NCBI RefSeq assembly: GCF_023278565.1
Contig: NC_064672.1
Coordinates: forward strand, 1,860,001 to 1,924,000
Direction: 5' to 3'
Source of the DNA: Colletotrichum lupini
Lineage: Eukaryota; Ascomycota; Sordariomycetes; Glomerellales; Glomerellaceae
DNA: 64,000 nucleotides
The position numbers were made by a program, and so were the translations under genes. The notes beneath the pieces were generated by a model. That model did no database searches. It was given only the letters and a program-made list of their open reading frames with translations, and was not told the DNA's origin. Below, in pieces: positions 26,103-39,900 of the stretch. The stretch's first letter is position 1, and each line of letters begins with the position of its first letter.

Positions 26103-26326
26103 TATTATAAAAGGGATCTCGAGGTAAGTTAGAACGCTACTATATTAACCTAATTAACTAAAGACTTAACATAAAGAGAGAAAAAATAAAAAAATAAATA
26201 AAAACTAGCAGGCTAGCCCTTTAGGCCTAGCGGTCTAGCTCGTTACGTAACTATTAAGAGCTTAGCTTCGTAGCCTAAGGCTAAGCTACGGGGCCTATAG
26301 GGGCCTTAATACCCACTACCGTAATA
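26103..26326 (-). repeat. 5' LTR of family-1 gypsy copy 2 (224 bp)
   Basis: Best preserved family-1 LTR start: minus strand TATTACGGTAGTGGG, where the other copies read TATTATAATAATAAG or TATTACAGTAGTAGG. This shows the direction of the C-to-T and G-to-A changes. Confidence 0.87.
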
Positions 26327-26599
26327 TTATATAGCAATAAAACTGTAAATATAAACGTTTAAATACGATCTAGCTAGGTAAATAACTTTTAGTAGCTTTT
26401 ACTTTATAAATATATAGATTAGTAAGTTTAAAACAACTACTTATTTCTTTATTAAAGACGAATAAAAGACTTCTAATTCGTTATTACTAAGTCTTTTATT
26501 TATATAAAATACTAAGCTATTTTTCGGATATAATAAGTTAATAATTACTATTCTAATCTATATTAAAAACGTAAAGCTAAGGATCTTTATAAAAGTAAT

Positions 26600-29500
26600 T
26601 AAAACGAACGATTTTTAAGACGTAAAGGATATTTTATTTTATTTTAAGTAGTATATAAAAGAAGTTTTCGGATTAAAAAACTAAATACTAATAATATAAC
26701 TAAGAATATTACTAGTTCTAATAACTCTTATTTAAAATCTAAACTAAAAAGAAACGAGCGTATTATAGCGGTTTTAAACTAAGACTAAGCTAACTAGATT
26801 ATAATTATAATTACGCTCTATATAATCTAGCTTTAAATTATATAAATTAAAAGAGTAGTAATAACTACTTATACTAAGGCTAGGGATAGGCCGAACGGAT
26901 TAGCTAATTAAAATAATTTACGTTTCTTAATAAGAATACTTACTTTTTAATAAGAGGAATTATATATTAAATAATAAATTAAGAAACTAAGATAAAAAAC
27001 GTTAGAATTATATAAAATAACTAAAAAAGCCTTTTATAAGATTCCCTACGCTACTAAAACCAATATAATATATAAAAGAAAAACTAAAAAGTCTAGCTAG
27101 TTAATAATACGCTCTTTAATAAATTAATACTTAATAATAATCCTTATTAAAAACTTAAAAAACTTAAAGAAATTAAAAATAAGCTATAAGACCGATTAGG
27201 CCCCTATAAGAATATTATTATACTTAAGTTTTTAAATATAAAACTAAGCTTTAGATTAATAAATAATTAACTCTAAGCTATGTTTAAGGATTACGACTAC
27301 TTTTTATTTTATAAATAAAATCTCTTTAAATAAATACTCCTTAATTAAGAAAAAGCGCTAGTATAAGACTTCTTTAAATACGGCTATTTTAACCTTATAA
27401 TCGCGCTATTATAATTAATTAAGATTATACTTTATAAAGCTTAGTAAGCAAAGGGTATCCCTATTCTAAAAGCTCTATTACTAAAAGCTTTTAAAATAAT
27501 TTAGGAACGTATTATTTAAAATATTATTAAAAAAAACTATATTACGTATTAAAACCCCTGGTTCTTAATAATAATAAAAAACAGCAGTTTTTAATTAATT
27601 AACTTAGTAATTAAAATTAATACTATTACTTTTTAAAACGCTTAGTAACTACTTAATACTAACGAGTTTTTAAAAGAATTTATTATAAATTAGCTTATTT
27701 CTTTTTTAAATTTCTTTTTTAATTACGATTAGATCTTTTTAAATATAAAAAGCCGTAATTTAATAATCTTTTTAACTCTATTTAAGCTATATAAATACTA
27801 TACCCTCTCGTAAGAAGTAATAAATTTAGTAACTTAGTTCTATTAAATTATAACCCATATTCTTTATAACCTAATTTTAAAATATTATAGCGCTTTTATT
27901 AATAATATCGTAATTAAAAGCCTACGATCTCGTTATAATAATAAATATCTAATTAATTATCTTAAGATTTAGTAATTCGTTTACGAGTATTTCTAGAATA
28001 TTAATTAGGTCTTAGTTAATATTAAGCTACTTAGTTATACTATTTTTAGAGCGAAGTCGTAATAGTATTAACTATTCGTAATTATTATAAGCTACTTTTA
28101 TAATATAAAAAGGAAACGGCCTAATTAAGCTAAAGTCCTTAAGATTTTTAAATAAATAAAATACTTAAACGTTTTAAAAGTTAGATCGTTTCTTAGTATT
28201 ATTACTTTTTATTATTATTAAATTAAGTATTTCTCTTTTATAGTAGCCCTATTATACTCCTTACTTAGTAAAAACTAATTTTTTAAATAAGGAGTACCGT
28301 AAATTAAAACTATAAAAACGTTTAAAAAAGTAATTATTATAACCCCTATTTTAGTTTTATTAAACTATAGTACCGAAGCTAGGTAAATTATTTTTATAAT
28401 AGACGCTAGTATTAAGAAATAGGGTAGTATACTTAGTTAAATTATTAATAATAAGCGTACTATTACTTAATATAAAAACGGGATATAATATAGGCTAAAA
28501 CTTAACTATAACTCTAATAAGCTTAAAATACGAGGCGTTTTAATAAGCTTAAAACGTCTTCGTAATTATCTATTTAAAATTAATTTCTTATTAAAAACTA
28601 ACGCCTAGGTCCTAATTACTTAGATTAATAGTATAGCGAATAACCTATTATTAATAATAATAATACGCTAGCTCTTTTAAATTAGACTTTTTAACTTCAA
28701 AATTAAGTATATTAATAAAAAAAGAATATTATAATAAATAGCCTTTTGAAAAAAAACCCTAGCTAATTTAACCTAGTTAAAATAGAGCTTAATAAAAATA
28801 TCGAGGACTTTATTAACGTACGAGTTTTATAAATACGCGTTATAAAGAACTTTTTCTTTATAATATATAATTATAATAACGCTATTATTAATTAAGTATA
28901 GGAAATAAATATTCTAATTAATATATTAGCGCTAAATAAATAATAGTTAAATTTCTTAAAATGAATTACCTATTTTTATTTTATTTTAAAAAAGCTAGTA
29001 AGTATACTCCTTAATTAGTTTAGACGTTTTAAATAAATAGTAACGTAATTTATTATATAAAATAAATTTTTATTTTAACGGGGGATAAAGACTCGTCCTT
29101 AATTTACTTAAATAATTAATAATAAGCGCTATTAAGTAGACCTAATTAACGAAATATATAATAAATCCGGGTACCGGGGACGAGAAGTTATTTATTTTTA
29201 TTTTATAAAACGATATTATTAGCTAGGAATATACGCTTAAGCCTAGGAACTAATTTTAACTTATAAAGCTTATTAAAAAGCTAGATTATAACGCTTTAAT
29301 AACTCCTATATATTTATAATCCCGATTTACGAACCCTTTTTTAAGGTCTACCTAAATATCTAACATATAAGTAAATAAAAAGTTATTAAGGCGTATTATA
29401 AGTTTATAAAGTATTTAGAAATACGGATTATAATAAACGCTATATTATAAAATATTACGAAGTTTATTTAAAAAGATATTATTTATTATTATAGGATTTA

Positions 29501-30400
29501 TAGTACTCTAATTATTAAAAGGGGATAAGAGAATATAAGTACTATTACCTAGCTTAATTAATAATATAATACTTAATAAAAAGTTATATTAGTTTATAAC
29601 CCTCGTATTAATAAGCTCTTTAAAAAGGGTTATTAACTTATTATATATATACTTTATATTTAGTTAAATTAGGGAAAGAAAGATATTAAACCTATATTTA
29701 CTACGGCCCTTTTTATAAATAGAATAATTATTAAAATATCGTTAAGTTATATACCGTTTTATTTTATTTATAATCGTTATATAACGACCCCAATTAAAAA
29801 AAGAACGGTAACTTAAAAAGTACTTAATTAAAGAAATATATATATAATAAATTAAAAAGTCTAAGCTTAATTACGAGCTTTTACCTTTTTAATAAACGAC
29901 TAAGAAGTTATAGTTAATAAAATTACTTAATATCGAGCCTAAACCCGTAATTAGTTTAACTCCTTATACTCTTTTTAATTAACGAAGTTATAGCTTAATA
30001 ATCTAATTCTCGTTTTTAATATTTAATAAAATATTAATATATTAATTTTTAAAAAGCTCGATTATTATTAATAAGGACCTTTTCGTATTTATTTAGCTAC
30101 TCTAAACAGATCGTCGTATTAATTAAAAACGCTTATTAATAACTTAATTATAAAGGTTACTTATATTAATAATTAACTTAAGAAGTTCTTAAAGTCTTTA
30201 GAAAGCCTTTACTTATTACTTAATAAGTCTAATTTTTATAATAACTTTATTTCTAACTTAACTAACTTTTTATTTTTATAAAATAATATAATTAAAACTA
30301 TAACCCTACTTCTTAATTATAATAATAATATAATAAACTCTAGGGACGAGGATACTTAACTACTTATTAAATAAACCCGATTATAAATAAGAGCTTTTTA
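26600..30400 (+). pseudogene. Pol region (RT, presumed RNase H and integrase) of gypsy Z, RIP-inactivated
   Basis: Reads N-P-W-F-L at 27,553, followed by a stretch resembling the 'FRLIN' box of gypsy reverse transcriptase. Later come a Y-D-Q-I-F-L strand and F-I-N-N at 27,895-27,906, in the place of the catalytic F-x-D-D. A K-S-Q box follows near 28,050, then a segment typical of the RT connection. Integrase is inferred from order only; I did not confirm its zinc-binding or DDE residues. All in-frame stops are TAA/TAG. Confidence 0.65.
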
Positions 30401-32322
30401 TAAAAAATAAATTACCCTTTACTATTACTAATCCTTAGTATAAGTTACGAGTTTTATTTATTAAATATTTATTTTATAAAAATATTACTAAATATAGCTA
30501 ATTTTTTAGTTATCTCTTTACTTAGATTTAAAATAAAAATATAAAAAGATAATAAGAAGAGAAGAATTATTTTTTAGTTATTACGATTAAAAACTTAACG
30601 ACTTTACTTACTAATTATATTATTATATTAAAAAACCCTATCCCTCCCTTTAAATCTCAAAGCCTAGTTCCTTATTTAATTAAGCCCGTTTAATATTTAG
30701 CTTAGTTTATATAACTTCTTATTCTATTTATTTTATTTTAAAACGTTAATAACCCTTACGAATTATAAATATATAGTCTTTAATAAGGTACGTTAAAGGG
30801 GCGTTTTTAAAAATAAAATCGTACTTATCCTCCTCGGCCTTAGTATTATTAATATAATTAAAAACTATATAAATTAAAATCTTAACTTTTTTAATAGTAA
30901 TTAGCATTAGAAATACTACCCTATTACTACTTATTATATAATAATAATAATAGCTTTATATAAGGTCGGCCCCGGACTATTTAATATCTTATTAATCTTA
31001 GCTTTTTTTAAAATAGTATTTCTTGCCCTTAAAGTATATATAATTATTATATCGATCGTTGAAGTAATTTAATAAAGAAACGTACTTAAAATAAGGGACT
31101 ATTTTTTAATTAGTTTATTAATATTAGAACTAATATATTTTTAAAAAGACCTTGCGTAATAGTTATGAAATATAATATTCTAAACGCTATAAGCTTAAAT
31201 GAGTAAAAGATTAATAATAGGGGTTCGTTTACTTAATTATAAAAATAGAGGGCTAAAAGGATTAGTATAATTATAACTAATAAAAACCTAATAGCTTTAT
31301 AAAAATAATCTACTTATAATACCCCGTTTATAAACGTACTTCTTAACGACGTTCTAATTCGTAATTAACTATTAAAATATTTAAACTATTTATTTTTCAG
31401 TATACTTATTAACTTAAGGATTTACGATATAAAATTCGGTATAAAGCTCTTTAGTTAATTTAAAAAGAGTTAATTAATTAGTAATTTTAAAAATTTAAAA
31501 AAGAGGAATATTAAATTAGAATAAGAATTAAAAAGATCGAATAAAGTAGTACTTATTATAATTTACCTTTTACTAATCTCTTAGAACTTATAGCCCTAGG
31601 TTTTTAGGAAATTAACTTTTTTAAAAATAAAGGAGGAATATTACTAAGGCTAAACGTCGTAACGAATAGTTTTAATAATTTAATACGCGTTATTAGTAGC
31701 TAAAGTATTGAATATAATAAGTAAATAGATTATATTACTAAAGAAAAAAAAGAGACTAAGTTAAAAAGAATAATTATAATTAAGAAGTTATTATTAAAAA
31801 GAAAGAATAAAAAGGGATTAGAGGGATTAAGAGAAGGCCTTTATATACCCCCCCCTTAGATTTGGGGTATTAAAAAAAAAGTATTATAGGCCTTTTAGCT
31901 AATTAATGCTAAATTATAACTACTATATAAAGAGAGAAAAGAGTAAATTATAAAATTAGGGTCTTTTTATTATTGATAATTCAGCGCCTTTTTTTTAATT
32001 AATGAAGGCCGCCTCGTAATTAGTATAAAAAAGTAGCTTTTTACTTAACTACTTAACTTTTCTTTTTTCTTTCCTTAATTACTACTATTATTATTAAATA
32101 GCCGTTTTTAACTTAAATATTTCTTAGCTTTTTTTATATTTTTAAACCCAAGTTACTACTTCTTTATAACTATTATTAATTAAACCTCCTCTAATTTTTA
32201 CTTCTTAATTTATTATATAAATATTAACTTAGCTATTTATAATAAGCTCCTCTCCCCCTATCTCTCTTTTTAAACTAAATAATAAAAAGGACGTAGCGCA
32301 AATTTAGGGCCTAATTATAATA

Positions 32323-33810
32323 CAAAACCTCGAAAGTAATACTAAATACTAACTAAGAAAGTAGAATTTAAATAAATATATTACTTTTAATAAAACTAAC
32401 CTTAGGATTATAACGAATATTAAGAGCTTTTAGTTCGTTAATTTTAATACGAATTACTAATATAAAGCGTATATTAACTATTATTTAAACTTAGTACTTA
32501 AACGAACTAGTTTCTCCTAAGTAATCCTAACCCTTTATAAATTCGACTTTTTTAATTAGCTTAATATAAGGAACGTACTTCTTTTTTTTAATTAGCGTCC
32601 CGAAGTTTTTAAGAGTTAAAAAAACGAAAAAAATTAAATAAAATAGAGCTATTATAAAGTAATAAAGGTCCTAACTAATTATTATAATTTTTAAGGACGC
32701 TTATTATATAAGGATTAGATTTAAAAATACGAAATCGGATTTATAATAAAGGTTATAATATAAGACCTCGCTCTAATACGTAATATAATTATAATTAAAA
32801 AGGAATAGGAGAGTACTTTTAAACTAAATAAGACCCTTATTTTAATTCCTTAAACTTAAAAAACTATATAAGAAATTAGAACTTCGGTATACTTAGTAAT
32901 TTTTCTTCTTTATATTAATAATCCGGGTTATTTTATAAAAATAATTATTAATTAGTAAAATAATATAGTTTATTAATACGATCCGAAGTAAGATCTTAAG
33001 TATTTAAAAAGGATATTTATTAATAATATTTAAGTACTAAAGGCCTTTTATAATCGGATCGATATGCTTTTTTATATTTAATAACTAATTAATATAAGCG
33101 CTTATATAGTCCCTATAATATAATAACTAAATAAATAAGAATACGGTCTATATATACTTAAGTAGTTTCGTAACGTAGTCCGATACGGCTAGCTTAACTT
33201 AATTTATAATATATATTAAATAATTTATAAATACCTTAAACTATTTAATAATAAGCTTTGTATAGCTTAGATTTAGTAAATTAGCTACGAGTCTTAATAC
33301 GATAGTCGTTACCTTTTTAATATAATAAGACTTTCCTTAAGAAAGTCTTTTAAAAATATAATATATAATCGGGATTCTAAAAGTAGGCCCTATACTAACT
33401 TAAATAACTCTAATTATATTATAACTAATATTTATAAAGTACTAACTTTTTAAAAGTCCAGTTCTTATTTACTTAGCTTTAGATTTACTAAATAAGATCC
33501 GAAAATTTATAACCTACGTAATTATAACTATTATACTTTTATAAACCCTACGTACTTTAAAAAAACTAAGGATATAGCTAAGAGCTTTAATTAAGAACTT
33601 ATTATTTTTAAAAATTTAATCCTACCGTTTCGATCCTTCAAAATACTTAAAAATACTTAAGGATCTATAATAAGTAATAACTTTAGTTAAACTCCGTAAA
33701 TAATTAAATTAATAAAAGTTACTAACTAGCGTTTAGATTTTATTATTAATAATTAATTTATATACCTAATTAATATTTTTAAAACCCGTCGAGTTACGTA
33801 GTCCTTATTA
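32323..33810 (+). pseudogene. Possible extra open frame downstream of pol in gypsy Z
   Basis: One plus-strand frame from 32,323 can be read for about 490 codons with only TAA/TAG stops, and the result looks protein-like, without any domain I recognise. The stop density is not far from what RIP-mutated DNA gives by chance, so the coding claim is weak. It lies between the integrase region and the 3' LTR, where most gypsy elements have little sequence. Confidence 0.3.
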
Positions 33811-34445
33811 AATATATTATTATTTAAGTTATTATTATAGCTTAGCCCGGCTCTTAATAAGGCTAGTTTAAATAATTAAAAAAGTAGTTTTTTAAATACT
33901 TTAGTTAGGAGTAAGAATAGCCCTATTATAAAGACTCTAATTGAAGTACTAAGGGTTTAGTTAAAATAAGAAGTTATTAAATATACTTTTTTTAATTACG
34001 ATCGAACTATGTAAAGAAATAGCGAACGCTAGCGTTAAGGGCTAATTAAACTTTATTAAGACTTTTTATAGCGTCGTAATATATATAAATAAAGCTAATA
34101 TTAATAAAAATATACGAGAGTAATAAGTTAATTAGTATAACGACCTAATTATAAAGGCTATATATATAACTTTAGCTTATGTTTTTTAGATATTATTATG
34201 AAAAAAGGGAGCTAAAAAGAATTAGGGTAATAAAAGTTAAGATCGGGAGATTATTAAGAAAGAATAAAATAAAAACTAAGTAAAAAAAGTAGAATAAATA
34301 AAAAAGGTAAAGGAAATAAAAAAGGTAATTATAAAAAAGAAAGGTAAGTAGAGGGCTTAATATAATTAATTATATATAATAATTAGAACTAATTTAAAAG
34401 AATTTTTTTATAAAAGATGAAGAGAAGAAGAAATTAGGAAATAAT

Positions 34446-34842
34446 TAAAATAGGGTAGGGTAATTAGTCCTAGCGGTCCTTTTTAAAACTAATTAAGTTT
34501 AGGGATTTATAAAAGAGCTAATTAAAATAAAATATAAAAAAAAGGGCCCTAATTAAAAATAAGAGCTCGGTAATACGGATTTTTGTTTTAATTATATATA
34601 TACTTTTTAAAATTAAACTAAAGCCTTTTTAATAATTTATTTTTATATATAATAATATAAGATAATTAAAAAGTTTACCTTTCTAATTTAGTTAATACTA
34701 TCCTCTTTTTTTTAGTTATAGCTCTGTTAATTAAGACCGTATTAACTTAATTAAAAGAGGTATTTTATATTACTTTTATAAGTATTAGTAGTTCTTTTAA
34801 AGTACTTTACCGCGAGAGTCTTTTATACCTTATACGTTTTTA
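34446..34842 (+). repeat. 3' LTR of family-2 gypsy Z (397 bp)
   Basis: Preceded by a purine-rich tract (about 34,416-34,443, GATGAAGAGAAGAAGAAATT). Followed by ATAC, where the outer gypsy resumes. Confidence 0.87.
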
Positions 34843-35763
34843 ATACTTAAAAACGTAGGGTAGCTATAAAACTACTCTAGCCTCGTCCTATCTTATTACT
34901 TATAGCTCTTAAAAAATACTTAACGTACCTATTTTTATAAATAATAATACTAATTTTAAGTTCGATTACTAATTTTAGTATATTATAAAGCGCTTAAAAA
35001 ACGCTAATTATAATATAAATAAGTACTACTTAAAGTATATTATTAATAAAATTAAAAATAGCGCTACGGAGTTTATATACTTATTATTAACCTCTAATAA
35101 AATTACTATAGCTAAGTAACTATTTTATAAGCTTAAGTCGGCCTATACTAGCCCGATTATTATAAATAACGCCGGCTATAAGCTAAATATATTTATAATT
35201 ATACTTAAAAACGTTTATTAAAAGCGCTCTATATTTATCAAGCTCGTGCGTATTAATAAGCTTTCAAAGCCTTAGTAAAAGCGCTATTTTTATAATAAGC
35301 TACTTATATATTTTTATAACTAAGCTATATTAAAATACTTAAATAATACGGCTACTTTTTAAAATTATACTGAGTACGTTACTTAATTAACTAACGTAAT
35401 ATAGCCCCCTTTTATAAAGGACCGCGCGGTTAAAACTTCTAATTAAACTTACTAAACCTTTAGTAAAGATAATAAAAGTAATAGAAATAGTAGAAATAAT
35501 AGAGGTATTAGAAGTATTAAATAGGACTAAAGTCGTACTTTTACTTATAAAACGATCCTTAAAGCCTTATATTAAAAGCTTAAGGATAGTAGCGCTTATT
35601 TTATTTATAATAATACTAAATATATTTTTAATAACTATTTTAAGAAGCTAAAGACTACTATAGCTATTATTAACGCTATTACGGGCCTTATTAAGATAGA
35701 GTTAAGTTTAAAAAACTAAACCCCCTAATAAAAATAAACTCTTAACTAAGGGATATATATAAA

Positions 35764-38700
35764 GGGAATTAATATACCGGCGTTATAAATTAATATACCG
35801 GCGTTGCTCTTATACTAGCGTTACTATTCTACTTTTTAATTAGTTTAAAAAAGAATTATTAATATAATTAGATTTTACCAAATACTTATAAAGTATCCTA
35901 AGCCTTTATTCTTTTACTTTTTTTATACTTAAATTATATTATTAAGTCTCGAAATCTAATTTATAATATTTATTTATAATAACTTTTATAATTAGAGTTA
36001 AAAACGTTCCCTAAGGTTAATTTTAAAATAATACTCTTATTACAAAACTTCCCTCTTTATAAAAACGACTATTAATTAATTATAGCCTCTTAGTATTATT
36101 TAGTTAATTATTATTATCTCCCTTTTTAAAAAGTAACTACTTTAATATAGATTAATTTTATAAAATTAATAATTTTAAAAAGTAATACGACTGTATTACT
36201 AAGCTCTTCGTTAATATATTATAAAATATATAGCTTTTTATAAACGATTATTTTAATATAAAGCTTATATTATATTTTACTTATTATTTTCTTAAGAGAA
36301 TAATAAAAACTTAGTAAATTACCTTCTTACGACTTTTTTTAAAATATAACCCCTCTCTTCTGAATAAATAATTTTAATAACTCTTTTATTTTATAATAGA
36401 ATAGTTTAGTAATACTTTTTGACTTATTAAATAAGTTATTAAGATTAATTAATAGTTAATAATAATACTATTTTAATAATAAGAATATATTTATTAATAA
36501 TAATAAATATAGGGTCCCTAAGTTAATTTATTACCCTATTTACTCCTACGGCTATTTTTTATTTAAAATAAAGCGTTTTTTTAAACTATAGCTTCTTATT
36601 ATATTCTAAATAATCGATCCTCTTTTCTTTTTATAATTAAAATCCTAAATATACCGATTTTTAATAATTTAAAATAAACTTATAATACTCTTTTTAACTA
36701 AGTTAATAATTTTATAAGAACTAATAAATTTAGTATTATAAAGTAAAATAAGTATAAAGCTCGAGGCCGAGTTATTTAATATACTTTTTAATATAATTAT
36801 TTTAATAAGCCTAAGCTTATATAAAGTATTAATATTTAATAATATAAGTCTCGTAAATATAGTTATAAATAATAAGTTATTACTAAGGCTTAAAAAGAGG
36901 ATAAGTAACTATTATATTATTATTTAAACCCTTAATATAATTAATATAATTATAACCTTAGTTTTAAAGCTTTTATATACTTTTTATATTATAAGCTTAT
37001 TAAAGTAGTTAAGGATATTATTAAAATTATAAACTAACGAGTTAAGATTCGGGCTTATAATATATATATTATTATTTAAAAATAGTTCTTAAAGTTCTTA
37101 TTTACTTAGCGAGATATTTATAATACTAAGGCTCATATAAACTAAAAGAAACTAGCTAAATACTTATTAATTATAGTATTAATTAAGCTATTTAATAAGC
37201 GGGATATTTTATATATAATAAAATAAGTATACGACGAGCTAAACTACTTTATTAGCCTTATTTAGACCTTTTCTTACTATTTTTAAATATAAAAGCGATT
37301 CCTTAAAGTAATTAGTTTTAATAATACTTATAATACTAATCGTTTTAAGCTCCCTCTTTTTTAAGTTATTAAGTAAACCTACTTTAAATCTATTTATAAC
37401 GCTATGTTTAGCTTTATTAATAATAAGAAATTAAAAAGTTTCCGGTTTTTTTTAATAAGTATTTACTAACTTATAAACTAATACTTAGTCCGTTACCCTA
37501 TTATTATTATTATAAACTATAATAAATAAATAAAAACTATACTAAACGAGTAGTTCCCGGACGTTTAATAATAACTTTACATTTATTATATTAACTTAAA
37601 TATTATACTTAAGGCTAAGTAAAAATAGGTTAAGGACCGTAGCTATAGTAATAATAATAATAAGTTTAATAATAAGGGATATTAGCTATTAATATAAATA
37701 ATAGCTATACTAAATAATTAAAATAAAGCTTATATTAATATACTTATTAATAAGCCCCCTTTTTATATATATTATAAGGTCTTTATAATATAAAAGCTTA
37801 TTATTTTTATTAAAACTAAGTATATTTTTAAAAAAGCCTAGACTAAGCTTTATAAAGAGTTTAATAACTAATACCTAATTTTTTAGTATTTTTACGTAAT
37901 ATACTTATTTTTAAAAATATAGTAGGCTTATTACTTTATTTAAAAATATTAGAACTTTAATACTCGTATTATTTTTAATATTAAATTAAATAATAATAAT
38001 ATTAAGGGTTATTTTTTAAATAATCTTAATTACTTATATTAGCTTATTAATATTATATAAAATATAATTAGTAATTAAGAACTATACTTTTACTGAGTTT
38101 ATATAGAGAACGAGGTACTTATAAACTAAGAGTATATAAATACTTATTTTAAATATTTAAATAAACTTTAAATAATACTTTTTTTAAAATATTTTATTTT
38201 AATTAGGATATAAGGCCGGTTTATAAAAAAAGTAATATTATTTAATAAGAGGCTATTTTTAAACATTTTTAGATTTTATAATTTAAATTATACTATTTTA
38301 ATTAAGTTAAGTATTTTATATTATTATAAAATCTATTTTAAAATGTTAAATTTAGCTATTTTTAATAGGTAAGAGGTATACTCTTAGTAGTGTTTTTAAA
38401 AACTATCTTTTTTAAATTTATATTACCGGATTTTTAACCCTAAAATTACTATATCCCTTTATAATAAGCTAAAGAATATAATATAACTTATTTTATTATA
38501 ACTAGCCTTATTTAAAAAAGGCCGGTTAGCTAATTAAGCCCGTATTACTTATAATAGTTAAGCTATAAATAATAAAAAGCGAAGTCATTTGTTTAAAAAT
38601 AAAAATAAGTTAACGTTAACTAAGTTTATAAAAAAAATAAATTAGCTAAGTTAAAGCTAAATATTAAGGTTATTTTAATAATAAATAAAGAGCTAATTTA

Positions 38701-39324
38701 GTATTTTTAATAAGGAGAGGATAACGGGGAATTATATAAATAAATAGTTAATATAGTTCAGTATTTAGAAAAAATAGAACTAATAAAAATAGTTTATAAT
38801 AATAATAAATTATTATAACTACGTCAAAAGAGGTAATTAAGCGGACGTTATTATAATTTACTTTTTATATATTTTAAATATATCATAAAAAAAGCCTTAT
38901 TTATTTAAGATTTATAAAAGCTTATATTACTAACTAATTTAAAATTTATAAATCTTAAATAAGTAATATAGTAATTTTAAATAAGTGCGTAGGTTATAGT
39001 AGTATTTCTATTTTTAAAAATCTTAAACTAGAGCTTAAATTAGAGAGGATAGTAAAAATAGCTATTTTTCTTTTTTTTTTATTCTACCTTTACTAGTTGC
39101 TCGGGCGGTTCTCAATATCGATTACACAGTATTAATATATAGTATCAATAGATACTCCCACTATCTCAATAGACTACTAGTAAAAATAGCTATATTAGTA
39201 TAATTACCCTTACTACTTTTATAAGGAAGTACTATTTTTTTAAACTAATTAAAAAATAGAATAGTAATGCTAATATAAGAGCGACGCTAGTATATTAATT
39301 TATAATACCGGTATATTAATTCCT
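35764..39324. mobile_element. hAT-like TIR DNA transposon, copy b
   Basis: Perfect 8-bp target duplication TATATAAA (35,756-35,763; 39,325-39,332). Terminal GGGAATTAATATACCGG and reverse-complement right end. Own length 3,433 bp after removing the 113-bp retroposon fragment and its 15-bp duplication. Same orientation as copy a. Confidence 0.82.
39066..39178 (-). mobile_element. 113-bp 5'-truncated retroposon fragment that escaped RIP
   Basis: Inserted in hAT-like copy b with a perfect 15-bp duplication AGTAAAAATAGCTAT (39,051-39,065; 39,179-39,193). Its poly-T start on the plus strand is the A-tail of a minus-strand insertion. It matches the 3' end of the retroposon at 9,935-10,022 and 2,881-2,975. 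Unlike those it keeps several CA/TG dinucleotides (for example ACACAG, CTCAATA, CCCACT) where they read TA. Confidence 0.85.
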
Positions 39325-39900
39325 TATATAAAAAGAATAGAAAATTGGTAATTAATTTAGTAAACTTATAAGATCTTATAAGGGGTTAGCCCCTTAAAAT
39401 AGAGCTTATATTAGTATTTAATAAATATAGAATTTACCTAAGAGCCTTACTTAATACGGGAATTAATAAGTACGGATTTATGAATAATTACGTAACCTCT
39501 TTATTATAGTAGTTTTACGTAGCCCTATTTTATAAATTACTATACTTAATCCCTATTATTAGGTTAAATAAAGAGCTATTAAATAATACTAGTATAATAT
39601 AAACCGCTAATTTATATATTAATTAATAAGTCCTTTTAAAAGTACCCCTCTTTTAGTTTAATACGGGCCGCTACGACCTAATCTTAAGATAGAAGTAGTT
39701 CGAATATTATAGGGAAAACTTTAATATTTATTATTAATAACTAATATAGCCTAAGGACTTATTATTATAAAAGACATCCTGTACTATTATTAAGGATATC
39801 GAGGACCTATATAGTCTAGAAGTTATTAATATATAATACTAAATTAATACTAACTACTAATAGGACCTATTTAAAATAAATATAAACCGTATTATAAAAA

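Larger units (their letters stand above)
20164..26326 (-). mobile_element. Ty3/gypsy LTR retrotransposon, family 1 copy 2, both LTRs present (6,163 bp)
   Basis: Inserted in gypsy Z in reverse. LTRs are 26,103-26,326 (5') and 20,164-20,387 (3'), 224 bp each, with target duplication TTAT (20,160-20,163; 26,327-26,330). The minus-strand polypurine tract AAAAAAGGGGG lies next to the 3' LTR (20,390-20,401). The reverse transcriptase on the minus strand runs about 23,500-22,600; its YxDD box reads Y-I-N-N (plus-strand 23,001-23,012). Gag-proximal sequence is at about 24,600-26,000. Structurally complete but full of RIP stops. It is the reference for joining the split copy 15,596-46,828. Confidence 0.88.
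16641..34842 (+). mobile_element. Large (~12-kb) Ty3/gypsy LTR retrotransposon (family 2, Z)
   Basis: Bounded by two 397-bp LTRs (16,641-17,037; 34,446-34,842) that start TAAAATAGGG and end ACGTTTTTA. Target duplication ATAC reads ATAT (16,637-16,640) and ATAC (34,843-34,846), and the empty site ATAC occurs in the sister gypsy near 25,275. Subtracting the reverse gypsy at 20,164-26,326 leaves about 12.0 kb. Ignoring RIP stops, plus-strand domains in order are a gag-like region (about 17,200-20,050), a retropepsin-like D-T-x-x-Q-I-N motif (20,101-20,121), RT starting N-P-W-F (27,553-27,564) with F-I-N-N in place of F-x-D-D (27,895-27,906), and presumably RNase H and integrase to about 30,400. 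About 4 kb follows before the 3' LTR. Confidence 0.85.

Noticed and set aside
32323..33810. Claiming an env-like or captured host gene in gypsy Z
   Set aside because: Only a degraded frame with chance-level stop density is visible; no motif supports a function.
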